A stretch of DNA of 64,000 nucleotides from Leishmania infantum JPCM5 (taxonomy: Eukaryota; Euglenozoa; Kinetoplastea; Trypanosomatida; Trypanosomatidae). Below the pieces are notes generated by a model. That model made no database searches, was not told where the DNA came from, and saw nothing but the letters and a program-made list of their open reading frames with translations. The stretch is from NCBI RefSeq assembly GCF_000002875.2, contig NC_009419.2:788954-852953 (forward strand), written 5' to 3'. Shown piece after piece: positions 25,452 to 37,100 of this stretch (its first letter is position 1; every line of letters begins with the position of its first letter). The position numbers and the translations under genes were made by a program.

Positions 25452-27563
25452 ATGCCGCCCAAGAAAGTCAAGGATCTAGCGAATGCTCCTGTGCTCAAGA
25501 TGGCACACGAGGAGCAGGTGCAGCTCCTGTCTGATGCGCTACTTCGAGAGTACATGCACCGTCGCGGCTTCCTCGCGACCTTGAAGGCGTTTGATGTGGA
25601 GCATCCGCGCGACGCAAACACGATCTCCTCGCGCGCGCTCATGTCCGACCTCATGGCGCTCAACCCTGACGATCAGCAGCGCATGAAAGGCGAGGGCATT
25701 GAAACAATCATGGAGATGCTGTGCAACTTGCGCGTTGAGCGCCGACTAGAAACGGAGAGGCTGATAGCTGAGGCGCACATGCCGCTGCCACAGGTGCCCG
25801 CCAACTACGAAGCACTCAAGAATAAGCAAGCTGCGCGAGAGGCTCGAATAGAGGAGAGACAGCTGCGAAAAGTGTCCTCCAAGAAGCCCAAGGTGTTCAC
25901 TTCCGCAACGAGAGATCATGAGCTCGAAGGGGCCGGCGACGCGCCCCAGCGGAACAACAGCAGGCACAGCAAGCGCCACCAGCACCGCTCGGTCACCTCG
26001 CCAAGCGGCGCGTCCCGCGGGAAAGAGTTGGCTGGCATCACGATGGACGACTTGCTTGACAGCTCGCATGGTAGCAGCAACAATGTCGAAGAACACTTCA
26101 GCCGAGACAAAGAGGAGGAGGGCGGCAGCAGCTCCGACAGCCACAACGCAGAGCGGCCCGGCGCGAGATCAGCTGCCACGTCGACTGCGTCGCATGCAGG
26201 TCTGTCCTCGTCGAGGATTGAGAATACACCAGCCACCCAACCTGCTTGGATGGAGGTTGCCGCGAAGCAGAAGTCATGGTTGACGAAAGGGAATGGTGGT
26301 GGCGGTGGAGCGCAACAGAGGCCCTCTGACGACGAGGGTGACGATGATGACGGTGCGGCCGACAGCGAGGCGGACGAGGACAGCGACGACGGTGTCGAAG
26401 GCCTTGGAGGAGCTGCAATGACGGCAGAGCAGCGAGAGCAGCTCTGTGCCGCTTTTCAGCTTCTCTGCGGCTTTGACGGCAGCTTGCACAAGGCCGTTCT
26501 GGAGCAAGGCTTTACCTTCGACGACTGCGCCGACTGCGCCCTTATCCAGTGGCAGCGAGGCGGCTGCGACGGGGTTATTGCACCGATTCAAGCCTTTGTG
26601 GCTGCCTACTACTATGAGCGCGAAGTGTATGTGGGCAAGGAGAAGCGCCAGCGCGAATGCCTTGCCAAGGCGTTGTGCACTTCGCTGGAGCAGGCACAGC
26701 CGAACGCTGCCAAGATTGTGCTGCTCGACAGCGTGTGGAAGACCGAGCGTGGCGGCTCTCGCTACACACGCAGCCACGTTCTGCGGCAGGCGGAGAAGCC
26801 TCGCACGCGATGCTGGGCGAAGATGACGAGCATGCAGGAGGTCACTGAGGTTCTACGCGACACACTACTCACCGAGGAGCGCTGGATGAAGCCACGCGGC
26901 GGGGGCGTTGCGAGCTTCTTGTTCTCACTGCTCGTCTCGCGCGGGGTGGATGTGGTGCAGCAGGAGCTCACAAAGGCGAGCACCGCCGATAGCGGGCGTC
27001 CGTCACTGCTTCTTCCCATGTCTGGCCGCGCGACGCTGGGCCTCGTCAATCTTGTCTTGACGGGTCGCGCCATTTTTTTTCGTCACAACGGGGTGCGGAA
27101 CGGGAATGAAGTGGGGTACTCTTCCAGACTCCGCTGCGGGCTTCTCTGCGGCGATTCTGCCGCCGATTTGGACGACCACGACCGAGCCGCTGCCGTCAGT
27201 GCGGCGTCGTCGTCTCCGCTTTCCTACACGAATGCAACGGAGCCGCAATTTCCCAGCTGGGTGGTATGGCACCGGGAGAGCTTCGCGAATCTGTATATGC
27301 CCAAAGATACGCGGCAGCTTTTTCAACAAAAGCTGAATTTGGGCGGGAACGCATCTGTCGATCTGGTCTACTGGGACGCCGCAACGGAGGACGAGGAATT
27401 CCCTCTGACGGTGACGGTGCGCAGCATCGTCTTCGGTGCCGGCAGCGGCAGCGGTGGTGGTGCGCGTAACGCCAAGTCGTTCGTTAACACCGCCATCACA
27501 TCGGTTCCAGCGTGGTCGTCGGCGGTGATTGACTGGAGAGGGAAGGCGCCTCTCCGAGATTGA
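25452..27563 (+). CDS. LisH plus MINDY-3/4-like (DUF4205) protein, probable pseudo-deubiquitinase
   Basis: This is a 703-aa protein. Residues about 23-51 form a LisH motif (LLREYMHRRGFLATLKAF), a dimerisation module. Residues about 150-320 are low-complexity with an acidic stretch near 292-317. The C-terminal half resembles the MINDY-3/4 (FAM188) deubiquitinase domain: QWQRGGCDGVIAPIQAFV at 366-383, LGLVNLVLTGRAIFF, and FPSWVVWHRESFANLY. In active MINDY enzymes the Cys sits in GGPCGxxA and the His in a SESHF motif. Here the first motif reads G370-G371-C372-D373-G374, so the catalytic position appears to be Asp with Cys one place earlier. The second reads H607-R-E-S610-F, with Ser at the His position. 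If the alignment holds, hydrolysis of ubiquitin is unlikely and a binding or scaffold role is inferred. The start matches the beginning of the LisH region. Confidence 0.8.
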   Translation: MPPKKVKDLANAPVLKMAHEEQVQLLSDALLREYMHRRGFLATLKAFDVEHPRDANTISSRALMSDLMALNPDDQQRMKGEGIETIMEMLCNLRVERRLETERLIAEAHMPLPQVPANYEALKNKQAAREARIEERQLRKVSSKKPKVFTSATRDHELEGAGDAPQRNNSRHSKRHQHRSVTSPSGASRGKELAGITMDDLLDSSHGSSNNVEEHFSRDKEEEGGSSSDSHNAERPGARSAATSTASHAGLSSSRIENTPATQPAWMEVAAKQKSWLTKGNGGGGGAQQRPSDDEGDDDDGAADSEADEDSDDGVEGLGGAAMTAEQREQLCAAFQLLCGFDGSLHKAVLEQGFTFDDCADCALIQWQRGGCDGVIAPIQAFVAAYYYEREVYVGKEKRQRECLAKALCTSLEQAQPNAAKIVLLDSVWKTERGGSRYTRSHVLRQAEKPRTRCWAKMTSMQEVTEVLRDTLLTEERWMKPRGGGVASFLFSLLVSRGVDVVQQELTKASTADSGRPSLLLPMSGRATLGLVNLVLTGRAIFFRHNGVRNGNEVGYSSRLRCGLLCGDSAADLDDHDRAAAVSAASSSPLSYTNATEPQFPSWVVWHRESFANLYMPKDTRQLFQQKLNLGGNASVDLVYWDAATEDEEFPLTVTVRSIVFGAGSGSGGGARNAKSFVNTAITSVPAWSSAVIDWRGKAPLRD

Positions 27564-28404
27564 GCGCGGCGAGGCGAGCGTTTGGGCAACTCTACAGTGA
27601 CTTGACATGAACACCGATGGCATGGCCTACGAGGCGCGCCAAGACGTGTGCGTTTACGTATATATGAGTGAACGTGTGCTGATCCACACCTCTCCGGCTC
27701 TTCCACCATGCTTCACCTTTTGTTGTCGCGACGGCTTCCAGGGTATGCTGGCTTGTTCTTGTTCTCTCTCAATGCGTGTGCAAGTATAGGTCGCCTGGTT
27801 TTTGTTCTCCCTGTTTTTTTTTCCTCCTTGTGCCGCTGCGTCGTGCGCTTTCTGGCTCTCCTCCCCTTCTTCCCCCGCCCCGCCTTGGCTGTTGTTCTTG
27901 TTGCTGCTGCGCGTTCGCTCCGGCCACGCGCCCTCCTCTCTCCCTCATTGAGTACCGTAATACCCACTCCCCTTTCCCTTCCCCTCTTCTCGGAAGGTGA
28001 CCAGACGAACCACAAAGAAGGAGAGAGGAACATCACAGATTCCCCCTTTCCCCCGAAAAAAAAATCCGCTCTCACATATTACGGTATATATGCACCTAGG
28101 AACGAGGGAAGGATGGCAAATCTCGTTTCTCTTGCACCACCCTCTTTGTATGATCTGCAGTTGGTACGTGAGGTCAGCTCCCGCCGCCGCCCCCTCCCCT
28201 TCACCCTCCTCTCCCCTGAATGACGGACAAGAAACCAAAAGCGGTGGTTTCCTATGGGTGGTGCCCGGAGAAGCGATTGGTGATGTGTTGATTCTAGGGT
28301 CAATCATACATCCGCTTCCTTCTCTGAAGTTTTCCTTTCTCGTTTTTTTCGTCCCACACATCAGTCACACCCTTCCCCGATGGCGCCGGCCGCCTCCCTG
28401 TGGT
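27564..28404 (+). other. 3' spacer after the MINDY-like gene
   Basis: Pyrimidine-rich sequence without a supportable gene. It is the probable 3' UTR of the upstream gene and ends at a short SIDER-like fragment. Confidence 0.55.
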
Positions 28405-28446
28405 ATCAGGGTCCAATGCCCACTCTGCACGGAAGCCAAGAGCCTG
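28405..28446 (+). repeat. Short SIDER-like 5' head fragment
   Basis: The segment matches the opening of the SIDER-like copies at 39089 and 46414: CAGGGTCC, then A/G-TG, a CC-CTCT stretch and GGAAGCCAAG. Only about 40 nt is recognisable before the sequence passes into the inverted repeat arm. It may be a truncated or recombined retroposon end. Confidence 0.4.
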
Positions 28447-28825
28447 GCGTCTGCACTCGGGTACAGCTGACGGACTCTTGGCGTCGGCGGACAGGTCTGG
28501 GCTGGCGCTGCGCCGAAGAGGCTTGCGGTCATGGCCGCTACGATTGGGCCAGCTTGCTACGAGTCGTGTCGTCGATTCGACAAACATATGCATCCACCCC
28601 CTGCTTTTCTGCCTTAGCTGCGTTGCGGTAATGCTGAGCGTAGTCTTTGGCCTGGCCTGCGCTGTACGCGGTAGCACTGCAATGGGCTGCGCGGCACCAA
28701 GCGGCGCTGGTTGGGCCGGTTCCTTAACATAGCCGCCGTGCAGCAGAGGTAAGCGAGCTGTGGTTGCATGCGTAGAAATACACATATATATATATATTGT
28801 TGGCGTGCTTGTAGTGGTAGTAGAG
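28435..28825 (-). repeat. Left arm of a ~390-bp inverted repeat
   Basis: The reverse complement is almost identical to 53632-54020. Its encoded peptide (minus strand from 28785) is the same as the plus-strand peptide from 53674 for over 100 residues, although I do not believe it is a gene. Both copies begin at the same point, at CTCTACTACCACTAC, followed by a (TA)n tract, which suggests a true element end. It lies about 0.9 kb after the MINDY-like gene. Whether it belongs to the decayed element next to the right arm is inference. Confidence 0.85.
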
Positions 28826-31800
28826 ACTTTGAGGGAATAACAAAACTTCCAGCCGCGAGGTTTGATGACTGCTCTTCTCTTTTTCCCGCTGCTTCTCCTT
28901 AGAAATCGTGTGCCCTCTTGTAGCGGGTCTCCGCTATTTCTTTCGGATGGCTTTTGACGGCGACGTACAGGTGCATATATATATATGTGTGTGTGTGTAG
29001 GTGGGGGGGGGGGCGTAGTAGCTCCCTTTCCCTCTCCTAGGCTGGGGAGGATGTTAACAGGCTTTACGATCTTGTTTGTGAGCTCAACTCAGTCCCAGCC
29101 AACCAGCCCCGCCATTCTGGCCACCGTGAGAGACATGATTAACAAGGAATAGTGAACCCTGTATTCTCGTAGAAGTCATCGGAAATATGAGCAGCGATTC
29201 CGTGAGAGTGGAGCGCAGAAGCCGGCCTCCTCCTCTCCCCTGCCTGGCGGCGTCAAACGCGTTTGGTGGCATCGCCCTATAACAGGCCAGCGAACGGGAA
29301 GGAGCCCCTTGAAAGTTACCTGCTTCCCCCCTCTTATTCCCATCACTCCCTGTCTCTGATCTCACACCAGCGAAGGCAGGAGCTATTCGTGTACATCTAT
29401 GTGTATTATTATGTGCACAGAAACATTCATCCGTAAGCAGGGTAGGCATCATGCTTGGGTTGACGTCGGTGATGCAGCGCATTCGTTTTTGTCTGCGTGC
29501 GTGTGCGTATGCGGAGACCGCAGCAGCGCCCTTTGCCTGTCGCATGCGCGGCTCTCATCCAGGCCTTACCACCTGTTTCTTTGCAGCGTTCCTTTCCCCC
29601 CTTCTCCGTTCCTCTTCTTCCATCACCGTATGCTACCTTGTGCGAACCTTTCGTCTACGCCGATCTACAACCGCACCCAAACCTGCTTCGTTCGCCATCT
29701 TCCCGCTTCCCACCCACTCAAACGCCAGTTCAACGCCCGCCTCTGTCCCGTACTTTGGCACCCCCGCTGTAACGTCTGCTCATCGCCATTCTATTACCAC
29801 TGCCCTCCTCCCCTTTCAACTCACACAGGCACTGTCCATCAGCTGCAAGAGGGTGTGCTTCGTGCCACAAGCTCTCTGCGCGTTTGTCTCTTGTTGGTGA
29901 GTTTGGCATCCGCCTCATGGTACCGGCCCGACTCGTTCTCGGCCCCTTTCTCCCCCTTTCTCCTCACCTCTCCCCAGCGTTCGAGCTTGGCCCACCTCCC
30001 CATTCTCCACTCATTCTGCTACTGCTGTTTGTTGTTGCCTCGTGGTGCCTAGCGCTTCTTCCCCTTTCCTTCGTGTTTGGCCTTTGGCTCTCCTCCCTGA
30101 GCAGGTGTGCTTCAGCTTCTTCTTTTGTGTGCGCGTCCTTTTACGCTGTTGTAGCTGATCATCGTCACCGCATCTCACCATAGACCGAAGGGGCATCGTG
30201 GACAGTCGTGTGCTGCGTGCGCTGTTCTACAGTGTGCGCCACACACGTGTGCGCGACCCCCTCCCCCTTTCCCATTGGCGAGCAGAAACCGCGCAGTGTT
30301 CGCCATCCATCTCTGCTTGTTTGGCGCCCTAATTTTTCATTTACTTTTCTCGCGCTCTCGTCGTCGTTGCGTCGCCATTCCGGCTCATCATTCTTTCGTT
30401 TGTGTGCGTGTGTGCGTCTCTCTCTGGGCCCGTTTGGTCTTTGCTGCCACTGGTGGCACCCCTCTCCCCCCCCCACACACACACACACGAACACCGACAC
30501 AGACAGACGCTCTTTTCCTCTCCAAGGAAAAAAGGGAGCAAGGGAGGTGAACGAGAAACAAGCACGCACCAACAAGCAAAGCTATAAGAAAGAGAGGAAA
30601 TCGGAAACGCCACCAACAGGAAAAAAAATTATTATTATTATTTTTTTTTGTCTGCCGTGTTTGTTCAAACGAAGAAAAAAGGAAAACGATAAACGTAAAA
30701 AATCCGCTGAAAAAAAAAACAGAAGATTAAGAAAGCATCAGGCACCGGAGAGAAAGGGAACAGACCTGCATCCACTGTCTGCCCCCTCCCCACCTCCCCC
30801 CTTTCCCTCCCACTTGTTCACCATTGCGTACGCGTTCCTGTATCTCTGTGTGTGTGTGCTCGCGTGCGCGTTAGTCATTTGCAAGGAAGGGGAAAACAGA
30901 AGAATAGGACGCAGAACAAACCTCCAACGAAAGCGAAGTCGTAACAGCAAAGGGGCCCGAAACACACACACAAAAAAACGTGACCACTAACCGCTCATTT
31001 CAATTCGCTTCTTCCTTTCCACCGCGGCGCCTTTCTCCGTGCGAGTGTGTTTGTGTGCATCTGTGAGCCTCCCTATTCCGTCTTTCCTTTTCGTCTCCAT
31101 CTGATTCACCGAATTCGACTTAAAGCTCCGCACGTCCCCATCTCTTCCTCCTTCCTGTTTTTCTCTCTGCGGTTTTCTATCATTGTCTTCATCTCTCTCT
31201 TTTTGCTTGGCTTGCCGCTTGGCGTGTGTGTTTGGCTCCGTTTCGAGCGCTGAGTGCCCCTTCTCTGTTTGTCACTTTTCTCCTTCCTTTCCCCTTTTTG
31301 TAGTTTGGCTTTCTTTTCTTCGTATCTTTGTTTGGCTTGTCCTTTGACCTGCCCCTGCCATCTTCCTCTCTCGTACCCCTGTTCTACTGCCACGATCACT
31401 ACCTACGGCGACCAAGAACACCCTTCTCTCTTCTCCCAAGTGAGGACTCCTTTTTTGTTGTTTTTACTTACTGTTTTTTTTTGTCGTTTTCATCACTGCC
31501 GCTTTCTTTTGTGTGCTCCACTCCCTCTATCCCTCACCTTTTATTTTCCCCTCCATCAAGGCGATACGAACATCTAACACGACAGCGACGCTCTGTTGGT
31601 TTGTGAGGGTTTCTTCTGTTTTTTTTTTCGTGTTCTTTTTTTCTTGGATCTCTTCCCCACCCCTGTTTTCTCATCTCTTTTTCCCCCACTTTTTCTTTGT
31701 TGTGTAAGTTGGATTTTAATTGTCATCTCCTTTTCTTGCTATAACTCCCTCCGTGTTGTTCGTAGCGCCACACTGACCCCATTTTTACTTGCTTTCTTTG

Positions 31801-34145
31801 TCTCGCCTCTTGTCCTCTTGTAGTTTTATATTTGGCGCGTCGTTTTGGCGCGCTCCCTCTCTCTTCTTATGAAGAGACGGGCAAAAAAAGACGAGGGAAA
31901 GGAAAGGCGAGCACAGACTTCCGCTTTATTAGAGCTTTGACTGTCGTTTTCTTTTTTTGTTTTGCGCTCGTTTCGGTGGTCTGGGTCTTCTTTGTACTCC
32001 CCAACGCCAACCCAGTCTCCCACCGCCGGTCTCTTGAAAGTGGTCTGCCCCGTTTTTCCGAGGCCTTCTCCTTCCGTCAGTATTTTCTTTTGTTCTCTGT
32101 GCCCCCCCCTCCTTTTGCCTCTCTTGTCTTTGTTGTTCCTTTCTCTTTGCTTTGTGCGTTCCAAGTCACGGTATATCAGAACATCAAGAGAAGGAAGCGG
32201 ACCGCCTTTGCACGGATCTCTCTGCTTCTCCCTCATTTTTCTTTTGTTGTCTTCGCTTCTCAGAGCTTTTTCCACCACCCCGAAACCCGGGCACACTCTA
32301 CTAGGACTTGTTACTACCCTCTCCTCCCTTTTCCCCTGCCTTTCGTCGTCTATCTCTTTCATTTTCCTGATCTGAGACAAGGAGACACTGCAAACAAAGA
32401 ACAGCAAAACTGCCGTCTCTGTGTCTTCTCGTTGTCCTTGCACTGTATTGACACTCCCTTCTTCCTCTTTACTGTCGGCTTTTGTTGTTATTCTGATTTT
32501 CTTACTTTCACGGAGTGGCTTGCCTACTCGTGTTCCGTGGCTTTACCTTTTTCTACTGCATAAAAGGTCATAGGCACAAAGCGGTGTGCATCACTGAACG
32601 GCTTTCTGAAGACCAAGGAACATCACAACGCGGACTGCGGATTCAAGCGCCCATTTAGAGTCGCAAAAGCAGAGGAAAAGGGGGAAACAAAAGAGACGGC
32701 TTGCGGTGGGGGTCTACATTGCGAGAAAGCACGAGAAGCAAGTGCAAACCGCCATTACAGCCGTCTTGTTTTCTTTCTCTCTTACAACTCTATTCATGTA
32801 TTGCTCTCTTCCTTTCTCTGTCGTACGCTTTTCCTTTGTGTGTATTGGCAATCAAAAGTGGTAGAATAATTCCGTACTTCCCCGGTATTTTCTCCCTCTC
32901 CCCACTCCTCCCACTCTTCACCTCGAAGACGCTGCGCACTCTCTTACGGACAAACCAGTAGATCATCGGAGGCGGACACACAACGAAGCGACGAAATATA
33001 AGCACAGTCACCTGCCGGATAAGTGTCTCTCCTCTTTTTTCCTCTCCTCCTCGTCCTCTATCTTGTCGTTGCTTCCGCCGCCATCATTGCTCCCTGGCCC
33101 ATCCACCTTTGTCCCTTTTTGTGTTTTTTTTTTAATCTCATTTACTCTTACATTTTTCTGGGTTTCTGGCTGTTTTATTATTTAGTTGCTTGTGTGCGTG
33201 TGCGTGTGTGTGAGGGTTGTCTGTGTGGCTTTGCGTGTGTATCCTCCTATTCGTCCCCTTCGTTGTGGGACAACCAACGGCGAAACGCAAAACCATTCAT
33301 CAGAGGATTCAGAGATCGGAGGTGTACGATTGCCCTCGCCGATCCACCTGCGCCCCATCCTGCTTGTCGACCCGTTTCGCTTTTTGCCGTCAGAGTTCGT
33401 CCAAATCATCGTCATTCCCCCCCCCCCCACCTCCTTTCCCAACGCCTCTCTTCCACTGGTGGTTTTTCTTTGTTTCGGCTCGCCCGCTTTTTCTTTGTGC
33501 ATGCATTGAGCTGGTGTGGGGGGCGCGCGAGCTTCCACGTCACCGCCTTCTTTGTTCTGGCTTTTCTTTCCCTTGTCAGCCTTTAAGAAACGCAAAGCTG
33601 GCAAAGGCCGATCTCACGCACGGCGACCACCACCAAAAGCCCCTGTTCTTTTCGTTCTTCTGCACGAGGGGGGGAGAGAGAGAGAGGAACGAGGAAGCGC
33701 CGCCCTCCACGTTGTTACGGGTGTGCAGTAGCGATACACAGCCTTGGAAAGTAGGGAAAAAAGTGCGAGAAGAAAAGCAGCCGCACCCGCTGTCCGTAGG
33801 GTACCTCTGTTCTCTGAAGCGACATCGTTACATCCATCAGCCGTTGTAGACGATTCCTATATATATATATATTATTCTTGTTTTCGTTTTGTGTTGCTCC
33901 CTCTATTTTGCTTGAAGCTTGTGCGTGTGCACTGCGTTGAGGAGCATTTTTCTTCTTTTCCGTTTCGCATTATTATCAGCCGACATCTTTTGAGCGGTAC
34001 TCTACGCTCAGAGCGGCTACCTTCCAACGCATCAAAGCTCCCTGACACACCACACACACACCACACACACACGGGCACGGACACGGACACGAACACAGCT
34101 GCAGACATCACTACTATTTCTACTAGTACTACTACTTTGGTTAAA
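28826..34145 (+). other. Long gene desert and ATPase 5' leader
   Basis: About 5.3 kb with no gene I can support. Between about 29500 and 33700 the + strand is dominated by C/T runs, with A-rich patches at about 30530-30740 and an ATT repeat near 30629-30642. Reading frames are interrupted and low-complexity. The pyrimidine-rich stretch at about 33936-33967 followed by AG at 33978-33979 is a candidate splice acceptor for the ATPase, and no ATG lies between it and 34146. (CA)n and ACT-rich repeats precede the start codon. Confidence 0.55.
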
Positions 34146-37100
34146 ATGTCCGGCAGCAACCGCAACGGGGACCATCGTCACCCGTACAACACCTTTACCG
34201 CGACGGAGGGCCACTCCCCTCACTCCGACGATGACAGCCACCCGTACACGCCACCAGCGACCTCGCGGGTCTATCAGGACCCCAATGCGAATCTACCGCT
34301 CGCAGCAGCGCAGCTTTCCGATGCGTCTGTGCCACCGACGGCAGCGACGAACACCGGTTCGTCCTCTGCTCCACGCGTGACAGCCACGCCCTCCTCGTCG
34401 AACAACGCTGCGGCTGCCGCATCGAAGTCTGCCCCGGCGCCTGGCCCCGTCACCCTTTCCGGTCAGCCGTCAAAGGGTGTGGAGCTGGACGGAATGGCGA
34501 TCGAGATGACGAAAAAATCGACCTCCCTGTCGGCGGACCTTGCCGCGAAGGGGTTGGAGGAGTTGGACGACAGCGAACACTTACCCGTCTTCTCAGGCGA
34601 GAAGTTGAACGGGAGGGCGCTCGGCGACGGCGCAGAAAAGGCCACAGCGGTGATTGTCGGTGCCAAGGAGCACCACGCGATGAACTTTGGAGACGAACAA
34701 GGCGACGAGCCAACTCCCGATGCGTACGACGCCACAGACAAGTTCTGGGCGTTGGCGCTGGAGAACGTCTTCAACCTCGTGCAGTTGGAGGACCCCCTCG
34801 CTGGTATCGATGCCGCCGACGCACCGCGCCATGCCAAGGAACTCGGCGACAACGTCATCCCAATCAAGGGCGGCCCGAGTTGGATTGTTATCTTGGCGAG
34901 CCAGTTCAAAAACGCCATCACGATTGTTCTGCTGATCGTTATTATCATCAGCGGTGTGTTTGGGGACTGGGCTGAGTTCGGCGTCGTTCTCTTCATCCTC
35001 TTCTTTAACGCCTTGCTTGGCTTCTACCAGGAGTACGGCGCCGAGAGGTCGCTGGCGAGTCTCAAGCAAATGACGGCAGGTGTGGCGAAGGTGATACGTA
35101 ATGGCATTCCCGAGATCATCTTCATTGACGAGGTCGTCGTCGGTGACGTCATCGTGCTCGAGCAGGGCGCCTCCGTGCCGGCTGACTGTCGCATTTTCGA
35201 GTCGAACGGGCTAGAGGTGGATGAGGCTCTGCTGACGGGCGAGGCGCTACCGGTGGTGAAGCACGCGAACGTCATTCGCGACCCGGAAAACCGCCTCGCT
35301 CTTGGCGACCGCAAGAACATGGTGTACCGCAACACGCAGGTGACGCAGGGCCGCGGCAAGGCGGTGGTCGTCGCCGGTGGTCTGAACACCGAAATGGGCA
35401 AACTTGCAAAGCGGCTGAACGACAGCAAGGGCAGTGGCAAGACGGCGCTGATGAAGAAGCTCGACTACATGATGTACTTCCTGTTCCTTTGCTGTGCCGT
35501 TGCCGCCGTGATCGTGTTCGCGGCCAACAAGATGCGCTACACGCCGGCAACCCTCTCGTACGCCACGGCGGTGGCCATTGCCATTCTCCCCGAGTCGCTT
35601 TGCGCCGTCATCACGGTTGCCATGACCTTCTCTGTGAAGCGCATGGCACAGCAGAAGTGTATTGTGCGCAAGCTGCCGGTGCTGGAGGTGCTGGGCAACG
35701 TCACAGACATCTGCTCCGACAAGACCGGGACGCTGACGGAGAATAAGATGGTGGTCAAGAAGGCGGTGATTGGCGTTGACGACGTGTACAGCGTTGGCGG
35801 CGCGCCGTACGACACTCACGGCGACTTCTTCCCCGCCATGCGAAACGGCCAGGAACAACAGCCCGTGAACATGGCCCATCAGCAGGAGGTGCGCTACATC
35901 TACCAGTTTCTCAAGTGTGCCGCCCTCTGCAGCACAACGGTCCTGCATGTCTCTGAAGAGGACATGGACTCCCTCGCTGGCAACGGCAACCCGACCGAGA
36001 TTGCCATCCAGGTAATGACCTGGAAGGCCGGCCTAAACCGCGACAAGCTGGAGGAGGAGGGCTGGGAGTGCATCACGGAGTACTCTTTCGACTCTAAGAT
36101 CAAGCGTATGTCCACGGCATGGGAAAACAAGGCGAAGCGCGAGCTCTACCTCTGCACCAAGGGCGCCCCCGAGCGGGTCGTTGAGCTGTGCACGTACAAG
36201 ATCAGCGAGGATGGCAAGCTTGTCAGCCTGACGCAGCAGGACCGCGAGCAGGTCGACCAGCACATCCGTGACTTGGCCGCGCAGGGTCTACGCACCATCT
36301 GCTTTGCATACCGCGAGGACGCCACGAAGATCTTCCCGATCCCGGCTGAAGAGCCGTTCATCGACGCTTACGACCGCGACCAGGTCGAGCGCGACCTCGT
36401 CTTCCTGGGTATTGTCGGCATCTACGACCCGCCCCGCCCCGAGTCTCGACCGTCCGTCGTCGCCTGCCAGCACGCCGGCATCTGCGTGCGCATGCTCACG
36501 GGTGACCACACGTCCACCGCCGGCAGCATTGCCTCGATGCTGAACATCATTCGCCGCCGCGACCTCGACGACCCGGTGAAGCTGCAGGCGGGGCCTGACT
36601 TCGACAAGGTCGACCCTGAGACGATCGACGGCTGGGCCGACCTCCCCGTCGTCGTTGGCCGCTGCTCTCCCGAGTCGAAGGTGAAAATGATCGAGTCGCT
36701 GCACCGCCGCAAGAAGGTGGTGGCCATGACGGGTGACGGCTTCAACGACTCCCCCAGTATCAAGATTGCCGACATTGGCTGCGCTATGGGCTCCGGCGTC
36801 GACGTGACGAAGGGCGTCGCAGATCTCGTCATCACTGATGACAACTTTGCCACCATCGTGAAAGCTGTCGCCGAGGGACGCCGCATCTCGCAGTGTATCC
36901 GCAAGTTTGTTGTACATCTGCTGTCGAGTAACGTGGCTGAGGTGATTGCGCTGATCTGCGGCCTGCCTATCAGCCACGGCGGCGAGTCGGTGTTCATCCT
37001 ATCCCCCATCGAGATTCTGTGGCTGAACATGTTCACCTCGGCCCCACCGGCGACGGGTCTGTCGCTCGACAGGGCGACGGACGACATTCTGCAGGTGCCG

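Noticed and set aside
28300..28785. 161-aa minus-strand ORF, repeated on plus strand at 53674
   Set aside because: The repetition is explained by the inverted DNA repeat. There is no recognisable domain and it spans a SIDER-like fragment, so I do not call it a gene.
33744..34145. In-frame upstream extension of the ATPase reading frame (134 codons)
   Set aside because: It consists of microsatellite-rich, low-complexity sequence with a likely splice acceptor at 33979 inside it. The ATG at 34146 is the first after that acceptor.
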